Shown here: piece by piece, positions 1 to 5,222 of the stretch
Layout: every line of letters begins with the position of its first letter
Position numbering within the stretch: position 1 is the stretch's first letter
Assembly: GCA_947629225.1 (NCBI GenBank)
Contig: CANRCY010000094.1
Span: 1 to 5,700 of the forward strand
Source of the DNA: an uncultured Clostridia bacterium
GTDB taxonomy: Bacteria > Bacillota > Clostridia > Christensenellales > Borkfalkiaceae
Reading direction: 5' to 3'
DNA length: 5,700 bases
Notes under the pieces: generated by a model
The model's database searches: none
What the model was told of the DNA's origin: nothing
The model's input: the letters and a program-made list of their open reading frames with translations, nothing else
Position numbers and translations under genes: made by a program

Positions 1-1165
1 AAAAACGGGCATAGAAAGGAAGCGCATAGCCGAGGTAGACGCCGACGTCGGCAAAGACCTGCCCCGCGAGGGGATCCCCCTCCTCCGCGCGCTTTTGCAC
101 TTCTTTGAGCTTTTCGGCGGGCGTGAGCCCCTCTCCGAATTTCCAGCCGCCCGCCTCCGCGAGCTTGATGACGGCGTCTTGCGAGAAGTATTTACACCCC
201 ACGCCGACGTCTCCGCTCCATTCGTCGCGCATTGCCTCGGGATTGAGGTCGACGGGGACGAAGGCGAGTTCGGAGAGCCAGCCGTTGAGCCCCCCTTCGG
301 CGTTGATGTAGCCCGCCGCCTCGCTCGTGCCCATGGCAATGCCGAGCACCCGCCCTTCGCCGAGTTCCATGCTCCCCGCAAGGGCGGTGACGTCGCCGTC
401 GTTGGCGACCTCTACGGGCGCGCCGATCTCCTTTGCCACGTTGAGATACATGTCCTTGACATATCCGCCGTACTTTTCCTTATCCACTTTGAGGAAGAGA
501 GAGGCGGTCATAATCCGATTGTCGATATACACCCCCGCGGAGGAGACGCCGATCGCGTCTACGCGAGGCATTTTGCTTGCCGCCGTCTTCATGGCGGCGA
601 GAATTTCGTTGTAATGGTAGTGCGGGTCTTCCGCCGTCTTGGGGTGCCAGACGACCTCTTCCGAATAGACCGCCTTGCCGTCGATCACGGCGCTCACTTT
701 GCGGTCGCTTCCGCCCGCGTCGAACCCGATACGGCACCCTTTGAGATGTCCGCCCGCGCGGTAGGAAACGCCTGCGCGGACGGGCTCTTCGGCGAGGAGC
801 TCCACGGTGAAGGGCGATTCGTACACGTCCCGCATGAATGCGAAATCGAACGCCCGCGCGCCCTTTTCGGCATAGCGCTCCTTCAAATAGCCGTAGACGG
901 CTTCGCTTCCGTACACGCCGATCGCGTGCCCGCCGTAGAGCCAGAGCATGGTCTTTGCGAGCCGCTCGGCAAGGTAGCAGTTGCGCGCGTCGTCCTCGCC
1001 GTCGCGGAAGGCGTCGAATGCGTAAACTTCCCGCTTTGCGCCGTGAGAGACGCTAAGCGCGATACGGTTGCGCCGTTCGGCGGGGAGCGCCGCAACGTCT
1101 TGTTCGAAGCGTTCGAGGAAGGTGATGATGGGATAAAAATGGGGGTCTAAGACGGGAACGATCAT
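1..1165 (-). CDS. ROK-family sugar kinase-like protein, divergent (3' end outside window)
   Basis: Reading the minus strand from the ATG at 1165 gives 388 open codons running off the left edge, so the C-terminus is missing. Residues 1-140 are an unrecognised N-terminal extension. An ASKHA/ROK ATPase fold follows: a phosphate-1-type loop FDAGGSDRK at 148-156, an SSAGVYIDN segment near 208-216, the ROK-like ANDGDVTAL at 254-262 with candidate catalytic Asp256, and the phosphate-2-type GIAMGTSEAAGYI at 275-287. ROK kinases phosphorylate free sugars such as glucose, GlcNAc or ManNAc. Beside nanE, a ManNAc kinase (NanK-like) role is the natural guess, but substrate cannot be read from sequence. 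Oddity: the ROK zinc site is degenerate. The GE(L/I)GH histidine region reads SELAF (298-302), and only one cysteine (Cys324) remains where CxCGxxGCxE is expected. There is no N-terminal helix-turn-helix, so it is not a typical ROK repressor. The start is supported by GGAGAA 5 nt upstream. It could also be a non-catalytic ROK homologue. Confidence 0.82.
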   Translation of the reverse strand, partial: MIVPVLDPHFYPIITFLERFEQDVAALPAERRNRIALSVSHGAKREVYAFDAFRDGEDDARNCYLAERLAKTMLWLYGGHAIGVYGSEAVYGYLKERYAEKGARAFDFAFMRDVYESPFTVELLAEEPVRAGVSYRAGGHLKGCRIGFDAGGSDRKVSAVIDGKAVYSEEVVWHPKTAEDPHYHYNEILAAMKTAASKMPRVDAIGVSSAGVYIDNRIMTASLFLKVDKEKYGGYVKDMYLNVAKEIGAPVEVANDGDVTALAGSMELGEGRVLGIAMGTSEAAGYINAEGGLNGWLSELAFVPVDLNPEAMRDEWSGDVGVGCKYFSQDAVIKLAEAGGWKFGEGLTPAEKLKEVQKRAEEGDPLAGQVFADVGVYLGYALPFYARF

Positions 1166-1170
1166 AATTT

Positions 1171-1176
1171 TTCTCC
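1171..1176 (-). promoter_or_regulatory. Ribosome binding site of the ROK-like gene
   Basis: On the minus strand GGAGAA lies 5 nt before the ATG at 1165 (GGAG is 7 nt away). This good Shine-Dalgarno match fixes the start of the ROK-like gene, although the protein then has about 140 residues before the first recognisable ATPase motif. Confidence 0.75.
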
Positions 1177-1222
1177 GTTTGCCGCTTTGGGCAGTCAGGT
1201 TTGGGACCTTCTATAAAATATG

Positions 1223-1243
1223 ACCCGAAGGCGCCCTTCGGGT
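1223..1243 (-). terminator. GC-rich hairpin after the oxidoreductase gene, possible (bidirectional) terminator or attenuator
   Basis: CCCGAAGG (1224-1231) and CCTTCGGG (1235-1242) form a perfect 8-bp stem with a 3-nt loop, extended by one A-T pair at 1223/1243. On the minus strand it begins 7 nt after the oxidoreductase stop codon, follows an A-rich run, and is followed by TCATATTTTATA, a broken U-tract. On the plus strand the same stem is followed by TGTGTTTTTT, a better U-tract, so it may work better against antisense transcripts. For minus-strand transcription, termination is probably partial. That would put the ROK-like gene at reduced level or under its own promoter, and I see no convincing promoter in the 85-nt gap. 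Confidence 0.6.
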
Positions 1244-1250
1244 GTGTTTT

Positions 1251-2495
1251 TTAATGGACGCGGATACACGCGCCGCCTTTGAGGCGGGACTCTTCCGCAC
1301 AGATCGCCATGAGGTGGCTTTCGACCGAGCGCACGAGAGAGGTCTCCCCCTCCTTTCCGCAGAGGACTTCGTACAGGGTATCCACGAGCCCCTGATCTCC
1401 TCCGCCGTGCCCGCTCCCGATCTCGCCGAGGGCGGAAATGCGGAAGTCTTCCCGCTTGCCGCCGAACCGCTTCAAAGAGACGACGTCCGCCTCTTCGTCG
1501 AGCACGATCTCGCCGAGGGTGCCGAAAAAGCGCATGATCCTGCCGATCCCCGCCGTGAACGCCGTCATCGTGAGGGTCGCCTTGACCCCGTTTTCGAACG
1601 CGATCTCGGTGAGCTGGTGGTCGACGACGTCGTTATCGCAGAAATACACGCACCTGCCGTATGCTCCCTCTTCGATCGCCCGACAGAGCTTTTCTTCGGT
1701 GAGCGGATAGTCGGACGTGATCTGGATCTGCGGCCATAGGTTGGGGAGACAGCCGTCCCGCTTCCAACCGTCCACATAAATGCGCTTTGCGCTGTAAGGG
1801 CAGGTTTCGAGATATTTGCACGCCGTGCAACGCTTTGCGGCGCCTTCGGGGGCGTTTTCGGGCTTGAACCAGGTGAGCCCGCCCACCGAGGAGACAGTCT
1901 CCGCACGCGAATTCGCATAGTACTGCAAGAGATCGTGGCAGCATTTGGCGAGGATCATGGGCGCGGTCTCCGCGCGGGAACGCCAATTCCCGCGCACATA
2001 GCTGTGCGCCTGATGCCAATATGCCACCTGTTCGAGCGCCTGTATGGAGACGAGCGTTCCGATCTCGCCCGATTTGAGCAGCTGCGCCGTTTTGACGAAG
2101 GCGGGCGCATAGCGGAGGACATGGCAGACGACCACCTTTCCCCCGTACTTTTTCTGCGCCGCGAGCAGTTCTTCGAGCTCTTCGCGGCGGTCGGAGACGG
2201 GCTTTTCGAGCAGAAGGTCGTACCCGAGCGCAAGCCCCTTGACTGCCTGCCGCACATGGTCTGCGTCCATCGTCGCGACGACGAGAAGGTCCGCCCGCTT
2301 CTTTTCGAAAAAGCGCTCTTCCGAGGAGAAGAGCTCCCCTGCGCCGACCGAGAACTGCCCGCCGTAATAGGAAAGACGCTCTTCGTCCCTGTCGCAGAGG
2401 GAGACGATACGGAACTCTTCCCGTCCGTGCAAAAGCCTGCCGTAAGTTTCCGCGCCGCGGTTTCCGCAGCCGAGAATGGCAACCGTAAATTTCAT
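1251..2495 (-). CDS. Gfo/Idh/MocA-family NAD(P)-dependent oxidoreductase
   Basis: This 414-residue protein belongs to the family that oxidises or reduces sugars and sugar derivatives with NAD(P). The N-terminal Rossmann domain shows GCGNRG at 9-14 right after a beta strand, an acidic residue at the end of the second strand (Asp35 in VSLCDRD), VVATMDADH at 72-80, and the family-typical EKP at 97-99. HVLRYAPAF at 125-133 and KCCHDLLQY at 184-192 occupy the catalytic-domain positions; Lys98 and His187 are the likely functional residues by family analogy. The C-terminal alpha/beta domain has a cysteine cluster C223-x2-C226-x5-C232, plus Cys271, Cys282 and Cys286, as in a subset of clostridial members. 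The start is the ATG at 2495, one base after the nanE stop, with GGGGAA upstream. The open frame runs back into nanE, but that extension is not Gfo/Idh-like. The context suggests an amino-sugar-derived substrate. Relatives in sialic-acid loci (NanOx/YjhC) act on 2,7-anhydro-Neu5Ac, but I cannot assign that here. Confidence 0.92.
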   Translation of the reverse strand: MKFTVAILGCGNRGAETYGRLLHGREEFRIVSLCDRDEERLSYYGGQFSVGAGELFSSEERFFEKKRADLLVVATMDADHVRQAVKGLALGYDLLLEKPVSDRREELEELLAAQKKYGGKVVVCHVLRYAPAFVKTAQLLKSGEIGTLVSIQALEQVAYWHQAHSYVRGNWRSRAETAPMILAKCCHDLLQYYANSRAETVSSVGGLTWFKPENAPEGAAKRCTACKYLETCPYSAKRIYVDGWKRDGCLPNLWPQIQITSDYPLTEEKLCRAIEEGAYGRCVYFCDNDVVDHQLTEIAFENGVKATLTMTAFTAGIGRIMRFFGTLGEIVLDEEADVVSLKRFGGKREDFRISALGEIGSGHGGGDQGLVDTLYEVLCGKEGETSLVRSVESHLMAICAEESRLKGGACIRVH

Positions 2496-2496
2496 A

Positions 2497-3198
2497 TTAT
2501 TTCCCCATAAATGTCGGATGACTTTCGAGAACGTTGACGAATACCCGCGTGATGACCTGCGGACGGGTGATCGCCGCGCCGATGATGACGTGATCGATCC
2601 CTGCGTCGAGCACGCTCCTGAGCGCCGCAAAGGAGTTGATCCCCCCTTCGGCGACGACGGTGGCATGCTTGACGTCGTCGAGCAGCCGCGCGCAGAATTC
2701 GGGGTCGGGAATGATAAATCCCGCCGTGTCCTCGGTATAGCTTCTCATGGTGGTCGAAATGTAGTCGAAGCCGAGCGCGTCTGCCTCCATTGCGTCCTCA
2801 TACGTCGCGCAGTCCGCCATGATCGCCTTCTCCGAATGTTCGCGGATATAGCCGACCAAGGTTTGGAGGGTCACGCCGCAGGGGCGTTTGCGCCTGGTTG
2901 CGTCGAGCGCGATGACGTCGCACTCCGAGCGGATGAGCGCCTTTACCTCTTTGAGCGTGGGCGTGATGTAGACGGGAGAGTCGCAGTAGACCTTTTTGAT
3001 GAGCCCGATGATGGGAAGGCTCCCCTCCGTAATGCGGTGGATGGCGTTGATGTCGCGCACGGTGTTGGCGCGGATCCCGACCGCGCCGCCCTGTTTGGCG
3101 GCAAGCGCCATTTTGGGGATGGTATTTCCCCCGTAGAGCGGCTCGTCTTTGAGCGCCTGGCAAGAGACAACAAGCCCTTTCGGAATGATGTTTTTCAT
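2497..3198 (-). CDS. nanE: N-acetylmannosamine-6-phosphate 2-epimerase NanE
   Basis: This 233-residue protein has the usual length and motifs of NanE, a TIM-barrel enzyme that converts ManNAc-6-P to GlcNAc-6-P in the cytoplasm. Visible motifs in order are VSCQALKDEPLYG (11-23), AAKQGGAVGIRAN (33-45), the strand carrying Lys68 in GLIKK, VYITPT (76-81), IALDATRRKRP (96-106), MADCATYEDAMEADALGFD (127-145), VVAEGGI (181-187) and GAAITRP (207-213). From memory of Clostridium perfringens NanE, Lys68 and Glu184 align with its catalytic Lys66 and Glu180, so activity is expected. Minor differences are MADCAT for MADIST and EGGI for EGRI. The start is the ATG at 3198 with AAGGAA 8 nt upstream. The open frame extends further upstream but is unrelated and overlaps the hydrolase gene. 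The product feeds NagA/NagB, which are not in the window. The stop codon lies 1 nt from the next start, so translational coupling with the oxidoreductase is likely. Confidence 0.96.
   Translation of the reverse strand: MKNIIPKGLVVSCQALKDEPLYGGNTIPKMALAAKQGGAVGIRANTVRDINAIHRITEGSLPIIGLIKKVYCDSPVYITPTLKEVKALIRSECDVIALDATRRKRPCGVTLQTLVGYIREHSEKAIMADCATYEDAMEADALGFDYISTTMRSYTEDTAGFIIPDPEFCARLLDDVKHATVVAEGGINSFAALRSVLDAGIDHVIIGAAITRPQVITRVFVNVLESHPTFMGK
2501..2506 (-). promoter_or_regulatory. Ribosome binding site of the oxidoreductase, inside the end of nanE
   Basis: GGGGAA on the minus strand lies 5 nt before the ATG at 2495 and overlaps the last nanE codons. It selects the MKFTVAILG start over the longer open frame and supports translational coupling. 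Confidence 0.7.
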
Positions 3199-3206
3199 GG
3201 CAACGT

Positions 3207-3212
3207 TTCCTT
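3207..3212 (-). promoter_or_regulatory. Ribosome binding site of nanE
   Basis: AAGGAA on the minus strand lies 8 nt before the ATG at 3198. It fixes the nanE start, which is also where homology to NanE begins (MKNIIPKGLVVSCQAL). Confidence 0.75.
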
Positions 3213-3252
3213 GTCTGTTTTTTGCCTTTCCCCCGAGGGGGAATGTCTGTTT
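3212..3252. repeat. Small hairpin flanked by a 9-bp direct repeat in the hydrolase-nanE gap
   Basis: The 59-nt gap holds TGTCTGTTT twice in the same orientation (3212-3220 and 3244-3252). Between them is TTCCCCCGAGGGGGAA (3228-3243), a palindrome with a 6-bp stem and 4-nt loop (7 bp if the loop is read as 2 nt). On the minus strand the hairpin is followed by AGGCAAAAAACAG, so it lacks a U-tract and is not an intrinsic terminator for this operon. It might be a processing or stability element on the mRNA, or an insertion or duplication relic. The repeat next to nanE partly overlaps the nanE ribosome binding site. Confidence 0.5.
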
Positions 3253-3257
3253 CGAAG

Positions 3258-5186
3258 TCAGCGGAGTTTTTCCGCGTCCCGAAATCCTTTGCGGAACGCT
3301 TCCCACGTGAGCGTGAGATCGTCGTATCTTTCGTGACGGTTCCTTCCCGTTCCGTCGGGAACGTCGGCGAACTTGAAGCGGTTGGAGACGGCGTCCCCCA
3401 CATAGTCGTTGCAGTTGAACCAGATGAGCCCCTTGATCTGCCGCACATAGGGCGCGGGATCTTCGGCGTTGAGCTCTTCGAACATGCCTCCGACCCACTC
3501 TGCCTGCGATGCGCGGTTCCTGCCGAGCTCGCCCGTGGTCGCGCCGCCCGAGCCGCACGCGAATTCCCCGATGATCATGCCGTATTCGCCGAAATAGGGA
3601 AGATTCTTTTCGTACAGCGCGCGGTAATGGTCGCGGAAGGAAGTGATCTGCGCGGCGGCGTCGCCCGTGTAGTTGTTCGCCTCGTAGCTCGTGCCCCCGA
3701 GCAGTTGGACGTACGCCTTTCCCGGGAAGTAGCAGAGGTCTTCCCCCCAGCCCGAGAAGGGACAGGAACGGGCGATGGGATTCCAGATCCAAATGATGTT
3801 ATCGCATCCCTCGCCGATCAGAATGTCGTAAAAGCGCTTCCATGTTTGGATGAAGACGTCGGGGTCGAGCAGGGTCATCATGCCCGAATAACTCGTCCAG
3901 TCGGTGTTCATCTCGTTGTTGAGGCGGAGCATGACGGGTTTGCCGTACTCCTTGATGTCGCGGGCGAGACGCCTGAAATATTCGTCGTACCTCCCGCGCA
4001 AAATGTCGAACATGGGGGTGAGCTCTTCGTCGACGAGGTTATTGTTGGTCGTAAATTGGAAGGTGAATTCGAGCACGGGTTTGCCGTTGAAGCCGTTGCC
4101 GCCCGCGAGCGCCTTGCTCATCTCCACGGGATAGTAATGCGGCGTGCGCCCCTTCTCCCCCAAGGCGCCCTTGCCGAGGTGGGTATAGGTCATGTATACG
4201 TCATACTTCTTGCCGCCCCATGCCTCGTTTTCGATGAAGTCCTCGATCTCTTTGCTCCAACGGAGGTATCGGTCGTAATTGACGTCCCCCGCATGGAGAC
4301 TGTCTTCCTCGCCCGGCATGGAGTAGGAGAAAACCCCCCAGCTCTTCTTTTTCTGCGCCATGAAGCCGCGGAAAAAGGCGCGCGTCTCTTCGTTCCAATG
4401 GGGGTCCTCTTCGGGCGCGCCCGCCGCGAAGTAGTTGCGGCGTTTGCCCTCGGGCGCGAAGAGGGTGTAACTCTTCACGATTGCGTCCATCAGCGCGGCA
4501 TTGTCGGCGGGAGAATTTAATACGAACAGCCCGAATTTAATTTCTTCGCCGAGCTTGCGGATGAGCCCGATGTTGTAGTAGGGGCGCGCGATGTCCCCCG
4601 CGTCGTCGATGCGGACGTCGAAACGATAGATCTCGTACCCGTCCCGCAGGCGGCGGTTGCCCTCTTTGATCGTGGGATAGCCGCGCACGCCGTCGGACGT
4701 GCCGTCTGCCCCGACGGGGAGCATGGTAAAGCCGAGCTCCTTCTCATTGAGCAGGGTCAGCCCTTGGTTGGCATAGTAGCGCGGGGAGACGAGGTGGCGG
4801 AGCGCCCACTCGTTGACGTAGATGAACCAACACTTCTCGCCGCGGTCGGCATAGGGGTTGCTCTCCTCGGCGGAGGCGGTGAGAACGCAGTCGCCGAAGG
4901 TGTAGCGGGTACGGTATGCCGCAAGGGTGTAATCGACGGAGACCTCTTCCTCTGTGGGAAGGGTGAACGCCATGCCCGCGGAAAGGTCGACGTACCGCTT
5001 TGCGCTTCTGCCGAAGAGTTCGAGCTTGACGTCGCTCCCTTCGCACTTCTCTATGTATCCGCCGTCCGAGAAACATCTCGCGCCGAGAAGGTCCTCGGCG
5101 GAGAGAATGCCGTTTTCTGCGTCGGAGCCGACGCGCGCCCGCCCGAAGAGTTCCCCGAGCGCGGCGCGGGAAGTGATTTTTTCCAT
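3258..5186 (-). CDS. GH26-like (clan GH-A) glycoside hydrolase, complete copy
   Basis: This is a 642-residue protein. Residues 1 to about 260 form a region I do not recognise, which could be a beta-sandwich accessory domain. Residues about 265-640 resemble a beta-mannanase-type TIM barrel: VMLRLNNEMNTDW (418-430) with the candidate acid/base Glu425, IIWIWNP (464-470), GWGEDLCYFPG (479-489), YVQLLGGTSYEANN (492-505), MIIGEFACGSGG (537-548) with the candidate nucleophile Glu541, and GLIWFNCND (586-594). The 116-residue spacing of the two glutamates resembles GH26 enzymes (108 in Cellvibrio Man26A). GH26 usually has His before the acid/base; here it is Asn, as in other clan GH-A families. The N-terminus shows no signal peptide and there is no membrane segment, so it is probably cytoplasmic and acts on an imported oligosaccharide. 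The ATG at 5186 is chosen over an in-frame TTG at 5210 because AGAGAGGAAG precedes it closely. The neighbouring gene is a close tandem paralogue. Its substrate is unknown; it could belong to an unclassified GH family. Confidence 0.8.
   Translation of the reverse strand: MEKITSRAALGELFGRARVGSDAENGILSAEDLLGARCFSDGGYIEKCEGSDVKLELFGRSAKRYVDLSAGMAFTLPTEEEVSVDYTLAAYRTRYTFGDCVLTASAEESNPYADRGEKCWFIYVNEWALRHLVSPRYYANQGLTLLNEKELGFTMLPVGADGTSDGVRGYPTIKEGNRRLRDGYEIYRFDVRIDDAGDIARPYYNIGLIRKLGEEIKFGLFVLNSPADNAALMDAIVKSYTLFAPEGKRRNYFAAGAPEEDPHWNEETRAFFRGFMAQKKKSWGVFSYSMPGEEDSLHAGDVNYDRYLRWSKEIEDFIENEAWGGKKYDVYMTYTHLGKGALGEKGRTPHYYPVEMSKALAGGNGFNGKPVLEFTFQFTTNNNLVDEELTPMFDILRGRYDEYFRRLARDIKEYGKPVMLRLNNEMNTDWTSYSGMMTLLDPDVFIQTWKRFYDILIGEGCDNIIWIWNPIARSCPFSGWGEDLCYFPGKAYVQLLGGTSYEANNYTGDAAAQITSFRDHYRALYEKNLPYFGEYGMIIGEFACGSGGATTGELGRNRASQAEWVGGMFEELNAEDPAPYVRQIKGLIWFNCNDYVGDAVSNRFKFADVPDGTGRNRHERYDDLTLTWEAFRKGFRDAEKLR
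3402..3441. repeat. 40-bp perfect identity shared with 5361-5400 (paralogue repeat, copy 1)
   Basis: These 40 bases are identical to 5361-5400. They encode the IKGLIWFNCND region of the two hydrolases. They are the longest exact match I found in a roughly 80% identical stretch covering the 3' ends of both genes (about 3271-3620 against 5231-5590). Confidence 0.85.
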
Positions 5187-5190
5187 GTTT

Positions 5191-5200
5191 CTTCCTCTCT
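5191..5200 (-). promoter_or_regulatory. Ribosome binding site of the complete hydrolase gene
   Basis: AGAGAGGAAG on the minus strand, with AGGA 6 nt before the ATG at 5186, selects that start over the in-frame TTG at 5210, which would add eight residues. Confidence 0.75.
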
Positions 5201-5222
5201 TATGCCCCAAGTCTTATGCCCC
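5198..5222. repeat. 11-bp tandem direct repeat across the hydrolase gene junction
   Basis: TCTTATGCCCC occurs at 5198-5208 and 5212-5222, separated by AAG. On the minus strand this reads GGGGCATAAGA twice. The first copy read supplies the last codons and the TAA stop of the upstream hydrolase. The second runs up to the ribosome binding site of the downstream one. It looks like a small slippage duplication or the scar of the tandem gene duplication. Confidence 0.7.

Noticed and set aside
95..1150. 351-codon open frame on the plus strand
   Set aside because: It lies wholly antisense to the ROK-like gene, which has recognisable ATPase motifs. Its translation has no family motif and an odd His/Val/Arg/Ala-rich make-up typical of antisense frames in GC-rich DNA.
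1186..1220. Plus-strand promoter-like TATAAA (1212-1217) with TTGGGC at 1187
   Set aside because: The spacing is 19 nt and the -35 match is poor. No credible plus-strand gene lies downstream; the A/T-rich run is better explained as the tail of the hairpin.
1242..1739. Plus-strand open frames opposite the oxidoreductase (also 1935-2510) and opposite nanE (2476-3336)
   Set aside because: All are antisense shadows of genes with clear family motifs, and none shows motifs of its own.
2496..2666. N-terminal extension of the oxidoreductase open frame
   Set aside because: It overlaps nanE in another frame, carries no Gfo/Idh similarity, and the Rossmann motif starts normally at the ATG at 2495, which has a ribosome binding site.
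3199..3792. N-terminal extension of the nanE open frame into the hydrolase gene
   Set aside because: The extension is an out-of-frame reading of the hydrolase. NanE homology begins at the ATG at 3198, which has its own ribosome binding site.
3222..4520. 432-codon open frame on the plus strand
   Set aside because: It is antisense to the complete GH26-like hydrolase. It has no recognisable motif and is explained by codon bias of the opposite strand.
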